A stretch of 64,000 nucleotides of DNA from Eurosta solidaginis (GCF_040869045.1 NC_090320.1:255663663-255727662), one strand, 5' to 3'; shown: positions 1-12,235, numbered from the stretch's first letter. Numbers and translations: made by a program. Notes: generated by a model from the sequence alone, not told the origin.

Positions 1-1415
1 GCAGTTTTTTTTGTTGATTTTAAACCTGAAAATCTAGCTATTAACGAGCTAATAATTATTTGGGACTCTAGGTCTAGTTCTGAACCAGAAGTTTGTATCA
101 CTAGTTACTGACTTCCCTTGAAGATAATTAACTAATATCATATGAAGTTAGAATAGGCTCTGCTTTTTATGAACTTACCACACACAGTCATAGTGCAGTC
201 ATATTACAATATTGATCCAAATCAATTACATTGACATGACACAGCGGGAAGTCAACATCAATTGAATGCCGAATACAAAGCCCATATCATTTCACACTTT
301 CATAGTCTTACTCAATTAGTCACACTGATCAATGCACGTGCCGATCAGAATGTCTGATCGCCAGTGTTAATTTGTCAGTGTGAACCACCAAGATATTTAC
401 ACACAACTATTTACATTGTTTCCAAAAATAGGTCCATGAAGTAATATGCTGACTTTGCATACCAGTATTAGAAATGTACATATTTTTAGTTTGTTAGTGT
501 TAGCATAATTATGTATGTGTAGGTTAAGAAATTATGTATAAAAAGAGAAAGAATTTTATCAATCAACTCAGTAATTGTCAGACGCTCAAACTGGACTCTT
601 CCTTCTGTTAGTTTAAGCATTTCAAGAGGTTGCCATGTTGAATTTGACTCAAGGGTTAGTGAAAACTTTTGCGGAGTTGCGAATAATTTATATAAAGATC
701 GAATACTGAACTTAATTAGAATTTTTTATTCATTTTTAAATTTAGTTTCAGTCTGGTAAAATTTGGCTTATATGAGATTCAAAACTGTTTTACTTGCAAA
801 TCTCGCACCCCAACTCCAACATTCGCTAACGCTAAAACTCCGTTCCGTCATGAGGAATAACCGACTAAGTCCCATGTCAGGGTATTAGACTTAGCCTGTT
901 ATTCTTTGTCATCATATGCTATTAAATTTTGCATACTTTTCTGCGCACTTGATACTGTTTTAGATATTTCTAGCGATAGAGTTTTAGCATTAGCGCATGT
1001 TCGATTTCGGGGCAGATCTTTATTTTGTAGCGTATCTGGATGCTTATTTTTGGGAAGTGAATATTTGTTCAGACAATTTTTTTGTTATCGTTCAGAATAA
1101 TGACTTAAAAAGGTAAACAATCTATAAAAAAAAGACAATACCCAAAAAGATTCCGACAATAAGGAACGGCCTTACTTATTCCTCGCAACGTCTTCGGTGG
1201 GAATGTTTCTTGAAATCGAAATAATTATAAATTCATTATAAACCCTCTGTATATACTTAACAACTCAAGTTTTATCCTAAGATGAAATGAGAATTTTTCC
1301 ACCAAAAAGTCAAAATCTGATTATCGCTTGCTCGAGCTCACCATACCAAACTAAAAATGAGATATTCAAAAGACTATATTTTGCAATGTAAAAACAGCCA
1401 AAGTAAATTTCAGTT
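1..1415. other. Intergenic sequence, nothing recognised
   Basis: AT-rich sequence without a convincing coding region or named repeat. Short open frames here have no recognisable domain and begin at non-ATG codons. If the TOG-domain gene at 7863-10214 continues leftward, this stretch may be intronic, but I see no exon of it. Confidence 0.4.
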
Positions 1416-1496
1416 TTAACCCTTTACTTCTTGCTTTTTCTCGAAAGTCTTGGGTTCAATGCACGGAAAAAGTAACATCACAAATACTATAGATAA

Positions 1497-1612
1497 AGCG
1501 GGATCGCATTTCGGCAGTGATTGGGCAAAGTGTATTTCTGCTACGAAAAAGTTCGCAACAAAATTAAAGTGCCTCGAAAATACCCCTTCGGACTCGGTAT
1601 AAAACATATATT
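1497..1612 (+). repeat. Degraded tRNA-derived SINE fragment
   Basis: The segment reads gcgggatcgcatttcggcag, then a gtgtatttctgc block, then ccttcggactcggtataaaa. This is the order of the body of the SINE whose better copy lies at 45478-45765, where the last block appears as gctcggagtcggcgtaaaat. The tRNA-like head with the Pol III promoter boxes is missing, so this is a dead fragment. The assignment is by eye only. Confidence 0.45.
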
Positions 1613-3900
1613 TCTGCCAATCTTTAGGTTAAATTAGCAAGAGAGCCAAGAGGGCCAAGTATTTTTGTATCCATATTTTTTTAAACGTAACCTCTTTTAT
1701 AATAAGCTAGATTAAATATAGTGGCATAACAGATAAAGTTGTAGTGCACTAAAATAAAGCTAATTTCATTGTATTTAGCGTAAGAATTTCTAATTCATTT
1801 CAAATATCTTATTTCAGGCCACGATTTGATTTTTAAAAACGCCCTGCTAAAGATCTTTAAAAATGACTTTGGCTTCTATGGCTTGCTATCACAGACATAT
1901 CGAAATCTGAGTGCAATATCACTTCATATCGGCTGCCTATTCGGAAGCGCATTAGTCGGGAATGTTTTTGAAGGAAATTGTAACTCAGAAGATTTTCAGC
2001 ACTGCGCCATCTCAGATTTTGTTCGGAACAAGTAAATCGTCTTGGAAATTGCTTTAAAAATGCCAGATCATAGATTTATGCTTAAGCACGTTCTATGCTT
2101 GATATTTTTTCATGAACGCCATATCTCAACTCAAAATATTTCGAATTTGTGTTGAGATAGGTCATTTTGGAGACATTGTTCAACCGAACTATGAAATGGA
2201 GTTTTTTTGAAAAGAATCTGAGATATTTGAGGCATTCCTCAAACAAATTTTTATATAAAACAATTTTAATAAAGCTCGGTAAGATAGGTCGTATTCAAAA
2301 CGGCTGTCCACTAAACAGTCGATATCTTCAGCATAGGTGTCAAAATTACAAATAGAACCGATCATCTGATTTTTAAAATTACTATCGCGACCTCATCCTG
2401 TTGTACTAAATTTGTCAAAAAAAGAATTCAGCCCTTCAAATAAGGGAAAAGATCACATTTTTAGTTTTTCAATTTGCTGAACGCGTTAACAAAAAAAATT
2501 TAATTTCGAAATGTAGAATAATGTAGAATAAGTCGATACCTATATTTTGGAGGCTAAGTTCGAAAAACGGAGATAGTACTTTGTTTACTTAAGCCTCAAT
2601 CTGTACAAAAAAGTGGGTTTTGTCCAACACCCAGAAAAAAGTTGATTTTGTCGCATAGTGTTATTATTATATATACGAAACTATAGGTTTGACTCACTTA
2701 TTTACTTTGACTTCCCCTATTTATAATATTTGGCATATCTTTATTAACTTTTCAATGCAAAGGCTAATAATAATTTTTCCTCCAAAAATATCATGAGTTT
2801 CAGGTCTAAGTATAATAAGAATCAGGTAAAATAACAGTTGCAATAAATATTGAAAGTGCTATAAATTCTTTGTTTATTATTTTAGTATAATGGTTTCAAA
2901 ACAACATTTTCTTGAATTTTTAAGTACTTTCGTTTGGTAAGGAAAAAAGGATACATTAGGGGGGGGGGGGTACAACTTTGTTAGCTGACCTAATCATGTG
3001 AAAACGAGTTCATAGCTTGGGCATTAAACGGAAATGTGAAGCTTCTCGAGGCCAAAATAATGACATATCAATTTTAAAAATCGGATGTCAAATAACCAAG
3101 TTACACCGAAAAAACCTTTTCGGCTGTATTTCGAAGGACCAAAAAAAAAAAAAAAACATTTTCCGAAACCCTCTAAACATAATCTTTAAATTAAGGCGGA
3201 CCATAGCAACTTTTTTTTCGACCCAGTCTACTGTATATCTTTCTATCACCGGCTGAAGATGGCCGGCCATATGCGCCGCCATATTGAACATACTGTCAAA
3301 AGGCTGCCAAACCGAGAAAAAGTAGTCATCTTGAATATCCTGTCAGGCAGTTGATGCATGGATGGATGGGTGATATCTTATCACACTTGTTTTGTCCACA
3401 ATGATATGCAGGTTTATTTTTTCAGTTTCACAAATTTATTTTTCACCACTCATACTATGCACTCCATTTCTGCCAGGGTCGTCGCCGCTAAGCGAACGTA
3501 AGTGCGTGCAACTGCAATACTACAGAATTCTTTAATATATATTTAACTATTTATTAAGAGTGTAGACGATGTTCGTAAATTTTCTAGTGAAAGTGACGGT
3601 CGCTGCGAAAACATTCGAAGAACTTTATGGCACAGAAAAAATTTATAGACTAAGTTAGTATGTGTGTATGTATATGCAACACGTTAAAGTGTAAATAAGT
3701 TCATATTTTAATAAGCAATAAGCGTGGTTTAATTTATTTTATTGCACAATAAACTGACGTCAAGTGCGATGTATTGATTGAGTTGCAGACAAGTAGATAA
3801 CCTTTGAGTTCAGGCACAAGAATTTCGTGAATTGTAAATCAATAATATATACTAATTAAAGTATATATATAGATATGTATTTGAATTAAGTTTTTAAGGA
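1613..3900. other. Non-coding stretch with a G12 run
   Basis: No gene or named repeat is supported. An uninterrupted run of 12 G lies near 2959-2970 and a long A tract near 3140. Positions 3450-3900 are AT-rich and lead into a short ATG-initiated frame at 3901. Confidence 0.35.
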
Positions 3901-4095
3901 ATGTCCTCGGGTATTCCCAATACCGAAAGGAATCAAAATGAGAAACACAGGAAAAAAATTGTTAATAAAGAAACAAAGAAGGGATCTTTTCACCGTATTT
4001 TCCGGAAAATAGGAAAGTCTAAGAATGAAAAAGACAAGAGCAGCGGAATAAATGCGGAGATCCAGATACTTTCGCTATCCATAAGTCAATCATAG
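3901..4095 (+). CDS. Short lysine-rich open frame, unrecognised
   Basis: A 64-codon frame begins with a true ATG (MSSGIPNTERN) and is rich in Lys, Asn and Ser (KKIVNKETKKGSFHRIFRK). It ends at an ordinary stop. No signal peptide, membrane segment or family motif is visible. Composition would fit the start of a retroelement ORF1 or a chance frame. Nothing nearby continues it, and I could not relate it to the TOG gene, which lies on the other strand. Most likely non-functional. Confidence 0.13.
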   Translation: MSSGIPNTERNQNEKHRKKIVNKETKKGSFHRIFRKIGKSKNEKDKSSGINAEIQILSLSISQS

Positions 4096-4471
4096 ATAAT
4101 TCACCAAGTCGGCGTTTTGTGATATCCTAGGATTGTAAATCCGAAACTAAACAAAAATTTCCAAGTATATTAAGAAGCAACGCACATTAAACAATGGGAC
4201 ACTGATCCCAAACTATTAATAATAGCTTGGTGAGCCCTATAATTTTAGAACGAACGCTAGCGATTGACTTCAAGTGGGAAGGATCTCGATACCATGCAAT
4301 CGGTAGTGTCTTGCTTAGCTGACCCCAGGAGCATATCGACAGAAGCAGACTACTACTAGCCAGCGGAGATTCAAACTATCTTCACCTCACCACGTGCAGT
4401 TAAATTGCACCCATGCATAATAAAAGATATTCGGGACTGTTGACTGAGTTTTGGACCCAGGCTTTGTAAAA

Positions 4472-4864
4472 TTTGTTGTTGTTGTTGTTGTAGCGATAAG
4501 GATACACCCCGAAGGCCTTGTCAAAACAGTTCGATGCAATCGCACACAATGTCTTGTAATTTCACACCAGTAGCGATTGCACCATGGTTAAGCGTGGGGC
4601 TTTAATAACCGCTTGGTTATCCGTGTAGATTTTTAATTTTCTAGGGGTAGCATAGGCAGCATGACGCAACTTTGGAAAAAAGCTCAGCCTTAATATCCTC
4701 GGAGATAAATCGCGCAAATTATCTTTTTCTTTACTTCCGCTATCGTCATAGTGCACCTTGACACTGTGGCTTATATCGAACCCCCTAAAGAATTCCCTAT
4801 CCCCAGAAGAAATGACTGGGGTAAGCTTTTCAATGGGGGGGGGGGGGGGGGCAGTTGTAGACAC
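4472..4864 (-). pseudogene. LINE 3' fragment: RNase H remnant plus (CAA)n tail
   Basis: Read on the minus strand, the region gives an RNase H-like stretch (RKLKIYTDNQAVIKA, around 4590-4640). It runs into a 3' segment ending in (CAA)n, seen on the plus strand as gttgttgttgttgttgtagc at 4477-4498. The same tail arrangement occurs near 36888 and 58418. The order RNase H, 3' UTR, CAA tail suits a 5'-truncated non-LTR retrotransposon. The upstream end of the frame runs through a 17-base G tract (4835-4851), read as poly-proline, so the first residues are probably not part of the element. Weakly supported apart from the tail. Confidence 0.35.
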
Positions 4865-5056
4865 TCAATGGCCTATCTTGCAAGAGATGAACACTAGTTG
4901 TTAAAAATGTTGTAGTGGCCGAAGTCAGAAAGCCCATAGTCCATATTAGCGATAAGCCGCAGTTAGCGTGCACGCACTATGCACCAGATCCCTGTTCAGC
5001 ATGACATCCAATGTCAGGGTAGGTGTTATTCTGGGATTACCACTAATACTTACCAG

Positions 5057-7136
5057 TCCGTCCGTCCGTTCGTCTGTCTGTCTTTGACCACGATAACTTG
5101 AGTAAATTTTGAGGTCCCTTTAAGAAATTTGGAATTTGGGTTCCTGGGCACTCATCTCAGATCGCTATTTAAAATGAACGAAATCGGACTATAACCACGC
5201 CCACTTTTTCGATATCGAAAATTTCAAAAAACCGAAAAAGTGCGATAAATCATTACCAAAGACGGATAAAGCGATGCAACTTGGTAGGTGGGTTTACCTT
5301 ATGACGCAGAATAGAAAATTAGTAAAATTTTGGAAAATGGGCCTGGCACCGCCCACTTTTAAAAGAAGGTAATTTAAAAGTTTTGCAAGCTGTAATTTGG
5401 CAGCCGTTGTGGGTATCATGATGAAATTTGGCCGGAACGTTATGCCTATTACTATATGTGTGCTAAATAAAAATTTGCAAAATCGGATGGCGAATACGCC
5501 AACTTTAAAAAAATTTTTAAAAGTCAAATTTTAACAAAAAATTTAATATCTTTACTGTATATATGCAAATTACGTCAACATTCATCTCCAGTAATTATAT
5601 GGTGCAACAAAATACAAAAATAAAAGAAAATTTCAAAATGGGCGTAGCTCCGCCCTTTTTCATTTAATTTGTCTAGAGTACTTTGAATGCCATAAGTGAA
5701 CAAAAATTTACCAATCCTTTTAAAAATTTGGTAAGGGCATAGCTTCATGAAGCCACACCCAGTTTTTATACACAGTCGACCATCTGTCCTTCCGCTCGGC
5801 CGTTAACACGATAACTTCAGCAAAAATTTATATATCTGTACTAAACTTAGTTCACGTACTTATCTGAACTCACTCTTTCTTGGTAATAAAAATGGGCGAA
5901 ATCCGACTATGACCACGCCCACTTTTTCGATATCGAATTGGTTGGATTGGTTTTTTGACACAAAATATAACTTTAGAAAAATTTTGTAAAATGAGTGTGA
6001 CACCTACCATATTAAGTTGAAGAAAATAAAAAAGTTCTGCAGGGAGAAATCAAAAGCCCTTGGAATCATGTCAGGAATACTGTTCGAAAATAAATTATCG
6101 GTACCCGACAAATGATGTTCTGGGTCACCCTGGTCCACATTTTGGTCGATATCTCCAAAACGCTTTCACATATACATCTAAGGGCCACTCGCTTTTAAAA
6201 CCCTCATTAATACCTTTAATTTGATATCCATATCGTACAAACACATTCTAGAGTCACCCCTGGCCCACCCTAATGGCGATATCTCGAAAAGGCGTCCACC
6301 TATAGACCTAATGCCCACTCCCTATTAAAATGCTCAGTAACACCTTTCGTTTGATACCCATATCGTACAAACATTATAGAGTCACCCCTGGCCCACCCTA
6401 ATGGCGGTATCTCGAAAAGGCACCCACCTATAGACCTAATGTCCACTCCCTCTTAAAATGCTCAGTAACACCTTTCGTTTGATACCCATATCGTACAAAC
6501 ATTCTAGAGTCACCCCTGGCCCACCCTAATGGCGATATCTCGAAAAGGCGTCCACCTATAGACCTAATGTCCACTCCGTCTTAAAATGCTCAGTAACACC
6601 TTTCGTTTCATACCCATATCGTACAAACATTCTAGAGTCACCCCTGGCCCACCTTAATGGCGATATCTCGAAAAGGCGTCCACCTATAGACCTAATGCCC
6701 ACTCTCTCTTGAAATGCTCAGTAACACCTTTCGTTTGATACCCATATCGTACAAACATTCTAGAGTCACCTTTGGTCCACCTTTATGGCGATATCTCGAA
6801 AAGGCGTCCACCTATTGAACTAAGGATTACTCCCTTTTAAAATACTCATTAACACCTTTCATTTGATACCCATATTGTGCAAACACATTCTAGAGTCACT
6901 CTTGGTCCACCTTTATGGCGATTTCTCGAAAAAGCGTCCACCTATAGAACTATGTCCCACTCCGTTTTAAAATGCTCTTTAATACCTTCCATTTGATACC
7001 CATGTTATACAAACACATTCCACGGTTAACCTAAGTTCATTTTCCTACATGGTTATTCCCCCTTATTTTGTCTTCAAAGCTTTCAGCTGAGTATGTAATG
7101 TTCGGTTACACCCGAACTTAGCCTTCCTTACTTGTT
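5057..7136 (-). mobile_element. About 2-kb non-coding interspersed repeat, copy A
   Basis: This region and 50289-51836 are copies of one repeat in opposite orientations. Matching landmarks include the blocks of TCCGTC/GTCTGTC repeats followed by gataacttgagtaaattttg, several accacgcccactttttcgat segments, and the terminal aacttagccttccttacttg, which appears reversed at 50289. No protein domain is present. The family begins, in its own sense, with aacaagtaaggaaggcttag at 7136. Copy A has an expanded internal tandem array at 6120-7015. The repeat type is common in tephritid genomes as I remember them. Its transposition class is unknown to me. Confidence 0.75.
6120..7015. repeat. 128-bp tandem repeat array, about 7 units
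   Basis: The marker atggcgatatctcgaaaagg, or a close variant, recurs at 6273, 6401, 6529, 6657, 6785 and 6915, so the period is 128-130 bp. A diverged first unit starts near 6130. The inner units are almost identical and the outer ones diverged, as expected of unequal exchange. Each unit includes the core CTTTCGTTTGATACCCATAT or a variant. The array lies inside the 2-kb repeat copy A. Confidence 0.9.
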
Positions 7137-7856
7137 ACAACTGAAAGGAGAGCAGGTTCCGTACTTCGCGAAGAACTCTATTGGTGGTTGTTTTTGGTTT
7201 GCGTAAATTTTGTTCATGTTAGAGAACTTTGTAGTGTAGTCCAAGACCTTAGGAAACTTATTAAAAAATCGATCGCGAGATCAACTTTATGATTATTTCA
7301 AGTGGTCATAAGGCCGGTTGATCTTATGGCCATTTGAAGTGCTCATAACGTCGAATGATCTTTTCGCCGTTAACCTTATATCACCCCACCGATTTTCCAA
7401 ATAACTCATACTGTGATAACGCAGCAGAAATTTCCACTCCATTTTCGCATCGACTTCAGTTTAGGGTATTCGTGCGCCACCCAGCGGAAGAATTTTCCAA
7501 ACACACTGCATTGCCATCGGACTCGGTACTATGATCGAGGTAAAAGGCTCACCGAGAATTTACTTCAAATCGATTGTGGAATCCCAGCTTATCACGAATT
7601 GATTTGTATCTTGATCGCCGCGTCATCTAGCGGAATATTTTCCTATACGCCTTACATACCTTCCAGGTTTTGAACTATGTTCTTAATTTATAGTACCTAT
7701 ATAATGGCGAAGTTAATTTAAAACCAATCAGAGATAAGCAAAAATTGTCCAACTATATCTTTTCGAATTACATTTGAATTCGAATATAAACACGAAATTC
7801 CCAGCCAAATATTTGGCCTTAATGCAGGATAATCACGTGGCAACTTTTTGGCTTTT
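7137..7856. other. Presumed intron start, with a GCGCCACC-type repeat
   Basis: This sequence lies immediately downstream of the TOG-gene splice donor, so it should be the start of an intron. At 7460-7670 it holds two diverged units with gcgccacccagcgg (7474-7487) and cgcgtcatctagcgg (near 7618). They are relatives of the arrays at 17300-17890 and 62760-63480. No coding exon is visible. Confidence 0.4.
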
Positions 7857-7862
7857 ACTTAC
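7857..7862 (-). other. Splice donor GTAAGT of the TOG-domain exon
   Basis: On the minus strand the frame reads GAT TTC CGT TCT GGG followed directly by GTAAGT, a perfect match to the insect donor consensus. The exon would end at 7863 in phase 0. Reading on gives only ten more codons before a stop, which supports splicing here rather than a natural end. Confidence 0.7.
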
Positions 7863-10214
7863 CCCAGAACGGAAATCCAAAATTGTATCATATTTTACAA
7901 TATCCAATTCCTCCCACGTTTTCGGTGGCGTTGGTGATGGTGTTTGTGTGCATGGAGTTTGAGTTGCATGCGTAACCAACAAACCGCCCGAGTTTACGCC
8001 CACATCGTTACTGCTCGTGACATCCTTTGCTGCCTCCGCGTGACGTGCGCTACGTGTGCGCACGGGTGATAGATCACGTTGTAAGTTATGCATTACTTCA
8101 ATTGGTTTATGTGGCACTTTCGGACTAACAATGCTATCTACAGGACTAATATTCAGACGCTTGAAATGTGTATGATGTGATAAAGTATTAACAGTGGAAG
8201 CAGGGCTAGTGGCGGCCGAATCATGCCGTTTGGGTGGCGACTGTGAAGATCCGGTATTGGATGAGTTTAAAGGACTGATAGTATTATCCAAGTTCATTGT
8301 TGGAGTAGCGGATGCTTGCGTATGCCTTTCAGTAGACTGCGCAGTTCTTGGACGTTGTGTTTGTGGTACGCTAATTGGCTCCGGCAGCGGTTTCGTATTA
8401 TCATTAAATATTTCAACGCTCAATTCCATTCTTTTTGCCAAGTGCTCATCGGGCAGCGGACTATTTGTTGGGGTGGTGGATGGTGTGCTAATAATTGTTA
8501 TTTCTGTTGTTGTTGTAGTTGTTGTAATAGTGTGCTGTATATTTGCTTTGCTTTCAAGACCACTGCCACCTTTACTTAAATCTCCACCGTCGGCATCAAT
8601 AGCGTTTTGGTTGCCCGCCGGTGCATCAAAAAGTGTTGAGTGCACATTTACAGCGCTGTTGTTGTTTTTATTATTTGAAGAGTCACTGTCTGGTGTGCGC
8701 ATTTTTACTAACTCACCGCCGAATGTAACGCGTTTCGGTGTACGCGATGGAGTTGATGGTGTTACTACGGTGTAATATTCTTCATTTTTGCTTTTATATG
8801 GTCTACGCGCTTCCTTCGTGTTTTTACACTTGGCTTGCACTTGGGGATCGTCATCAGAGTCGGAAAGCAAGCGCACTACAGCGCTTATTTCATGTGGCGA
8901 GCTGTGCGTTACACTTGGCAAGCGACCACATACGATTTCTTCGTTTTCAAAATTATTCGCATGAGAACTTTCCGACTTACGCGGACTTGAGTCCTTATTA
9001 TCAAAAAAGTCCTCGTCTTTCGCTTCAAGTATGCGCATGGTAAGAGTGTCATTATTAATTTTAATTTCTGTCTCCATAATCACTTTACCTCTCGCTGCCT
9101 CTTCGAGCATTTGTTCTTCATCAGAAGAACGCCAACAACTTGGCACTGATTGTTTAGCTTGCACATGCCAACTACCTATCGCCTCGCCTCCACTACCATG
9201 ACCGTGGCTACTGCGCGCGCTGCCATGCCCATTTACGCTACAGCTGCTTGTCTTCGCATCTATACCATAGACGTTGCAGAGCAACTCGAACTCTCTATAA
9301 GCTTCTTTTGACAAATACTCACGAAACTCATAGTCACCGACAAGTTCACGTAATTTTGAAAGCACTTTCAGCGTAATCTCCTGATGTGTAACCTGTCCCA
9401 TTTTCTGTACCATCATCTCTATAGCTGTGCGCAGTATATAGTGCCGTTTGCTAGTGTGCAAAATGTATTGAACCAAAGCTGGTAAGGATAGCATAACACC
9501 GCATGTTAAGCGTCCACCAAAAGGTTCATTTGTTATCTTTTGATTAAGCCCAATATCGAGTATTTGCAATAAAATAGTTTCAGGCATTTCTGTCTCCGCT
9601 AAATATACACGCAGACAATCAAGCGCGCCTTTCCTCACAGTAGGCGCCTGATGTCCCAAATTCTCCACCAATGGCGGTATTAAAGGATCCATGTATGTAT
9701 CTGCTTCATCGCGCATTACAACCAATACATCGACAAAAACGCGTAATGCATGCTGACGCACTTGCCATTCGGGATCGCGTAGACGCTCCAAAAACTCATC
9801 AAATATTTGTATCGCATAAACATCGTTAGGTAGCGTGCGCGTACCTAAGATATGCTCCCATAGGGGTGTTAATTGTATTGTTGTGTGTGGCGCCGAAGTA
9901 TGCTGTGTGCGATGTAATGTGCCTGCGGAGCCGCTATTTTTGTTTTTTTGTGGTAGCACTGCAGACGCGCTGTGTTTGCGTCGGCTATTGGACGCGCCCG
10001 TTGTGCCACTATTACTAAATACGCTATGACCATTACTTTGCTGCATGACACGTGCTCTCGCACCACCTTCCAAATCTCTCCCTTCCGCGCGCTCGTCACG
10101 TTCAGTGGTTATGTCGCGCTGTTCTTCGCTGTCATTGTAATCATAGGCGGCGTTGCCGCCGATGCTATTATTATCCTTGCGCGCAAACATGCGGCGAAAG
10201 AACATATTATACAT
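7863..10214 (-). CDS. TOG/HEAT-domain microtubule-binding protein, TOGARAM/crescerin-like (first coding exon, partial)
   Basis: A 784-codon exon. Roughly residues 105-315 form a TOG domain: helical HEAT-like pairs with the tubulin-facing signature EWQVRQHALR, then VRKGALDCLR and a tail ending REFELLCNVYG. TOG domains bind tubulin. In the TOGARAM1/crescerin family they act in cilia and on microtubules. The remainder is low-complexity and rich in Ser, Thr, Pro and His (including TTTTTTTTE), with clusters such as RTPKRVTFGG, and is probably disordered. An in-frame stop at 10254-10256 limits the start. ATG at 10214 (MYNMFFRRMF) or, with a better -3 adenine, ATG at 10205 are the candidates. The frame upstream of these opens only with GTG. 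The exon ends at a GTAAGT donor. The C-terminal exons, where further TOG domains would be expected, were not found to the left. Family call firm, exact orthologue not. Confidence 0.85.
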
Positions 10215-11650
10215 ACACGCGCGCTTACACACATATACACTTTTACTAGTTGTCTAGCTTATTTTTTTTGTCAGCTTCTTTTATATTTGTAAGCGTCAAT
10301 ATTTTTGTTATAACTTTTTGTCACATTTTTCTCTTTAACTTTGCTATTTTCGCTTAGCGCGTTCTCATTGTACTAAATTTTCTAATTCTTATATTCTTTT
10401 GCTGCACTTTTTACTATCTTGCATATTCTTCTACGTTTACTTCCTTTACTTTACTAAATCACAGACACCGGTATGCAGCGCCACATTCATGCGTCACCTC
10501 ACTGGTCACCGCCATTCTAAATCTAATTAAGCTTCGTCACGCACTTTTGCATCCGACTTTTCCCTTCATTCAAGTCGCACCAAATACATTGACCATTTAA
10601 GACGTCAAAAACTCACTCCCACAAACTTGCAAGTTTACTACTTCCTGTTGAGTCCATTTTAAGCACGTTTTTCTCTCACTTTTTTTTACTAATTTTTTAC
10701 TTCCGTCGTTTTCCAAGAACACAATTTTCTTAGAGCGCTTTTATGCTGAAAAATACTTTCGACCGTTCGCCTTCGCTTGCAACTCGTGACTACGCGTTTT
10801 GCCGCTACGTTTTTAACTTTAGTACTCGTATTTGTGTGGCCAACTACTTACATAGATATAGTCCTGCTGTTCTAAGTGACCATTGAATATAAACAGGGTG
10901 TTTATTACACTATGGGTAACAGCTGATTGTTCTACCTGAGTAATACTGTATATAAATGTGTTATTAAAATTTCTAAATAACTAAATGTGGCTGGTTTGAA
11001 GGTGGTGAGTATTTCTTTTCTCATGGCATTATCTACAAAATAACTGTTGACTCTGTTTTAAGTCCCAAATAATCTCGTCGTTCCGCTATTATATTCCACA
11101 AAGCAGCTCTTCACCAAGTCAATAGGACCAAACTATCTTCGGACTGAACGCTGCTCCAGGTGGATGGTGTGCGTTGAGCGGTGGGAAATCCCTTGAGTTG
11201 TTGGATGCCATCACTCCCCTTGGAGAAAGTCAATTAGCTTGGGTCAATAACTCTTTTAAATCTTTAGGGCCGAATGTCATAATTTCTGAGCAATTTCAGA
11301 GACCGTTGGGGAATTCCTTAAGGTAGTTGGCTATTTCTATCATCTCATACAAAGACTTAGTACCTTTTAAAAAAACTGTGCTGGACACACTTCTTGGTAC
11401 CGACGAATTTTAAACATTTTCCAAACCAGAGGTCATAGAAAAAAGATAAAGTCTTCTCTCGACAAGCGAATATCATTTCTAGGAGTCACTTGTTGCATTC
11501 ATTTTGTTCTCTTGATTTTCATATGGGAACGATTTTCGGTCATTCTCAGTCAAATATGATTTGAATAAAAAGCTGTTTCGTAACGAAAAATGGCACTGAA
11601 GATGGCGCAACATCGAAACCGGTTTGCTTCTAAACCAATTTTGACAACCG
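10215..11650. other. 5' flank of the TOG gene and intergenic sequence
   Basis: Positions 10215-10870 should contain the 5' UTR and promoter of the minus-strand TOG gene. The plus strand is T/C-rich, so the transcript leader would be A/G-rich. I cannot place a TATA box or initiator with confidence. From 10870 to 11650 nothing is recognised apart from ctgaagatggcgcaacatcg near 11597, a type of sequence often seen at retroelement ends. Confidence 0.35.
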
Positions 11651-11654
11651 ATGA

Positions 11655-11880
11655 CGGAAAAACGTTTCAATATACATTACTTCTCGTACCCGTCATATTA
11701 TATGGTGCAGAAGAATGTACACTAACATCATCTAATGAAACGGCTCTAAGAGTGTTCGAAAAAGCGTTGGCGATGCCGGGTACCGAAGAAGATTAAATAA
11801 TAAAACATACGAGCTTTATTCAGACAACAACATAGCTCAAAGAATTAAAACACAAAGCAAGAGCTTACAAATCGCTGCAA
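11655..11880 (+). pseudogene. Non-LTR reverse-transcriptase C-terminal fragment
   Basis: The plus-strand frame gives VILYGAEECTLTSSNETALR and, after a frame change near 11795, ELYSDNNIAQRIKTQ. Both are typical of the end of craft-like endonuclease/reverse-transcriptase proteins, where LYGSETWTL is followed by ELYxDxDIVQRIKxQRLRW. The catalytic domain is absent and the reading frame is broken, so this is a dead LINE fragment. A related fragment on the other strand lies at 52735-52870. Confidence 0.6.
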
Positions 11881-12235
11881 GGACCAGTTGAAAAACGATT
11901 TCAATTCCCATTGCCTGACCAATTGACGCCTTTTAACCCAAGGAAGAAGCGACTGGCGCGGTTCCTTTGACAGCCGAAACGTTTAAACAGTTTAACGCCC
12001 ACTTAGTAAGTAAGATGCCATAGAAAGAATTCTACATACACTGTGAGCTTAATCGACTACTATGGAATTTATAAGCACCACTTAAGAATAAGGTGCGAAT
12101 CGATGCAACAAAGCAGAGTTTTTTTTCTCCCTTCCTTTCGTTTGTTGTTGCAACCATGGATCCTCCAAAGGCTTTCAAGTGTTAATTATTTAAAGGGAGA
12201 CATTTTTGACTATATTGAAACAAATTTTATGGCGG

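Noticed and set aside
8194..8775. 193-codon plus-strand frame opposite the TOG exon
   Set aside because: It is the antisense shadow of the low-complexity part of the TOG protein and has no domain of its own.
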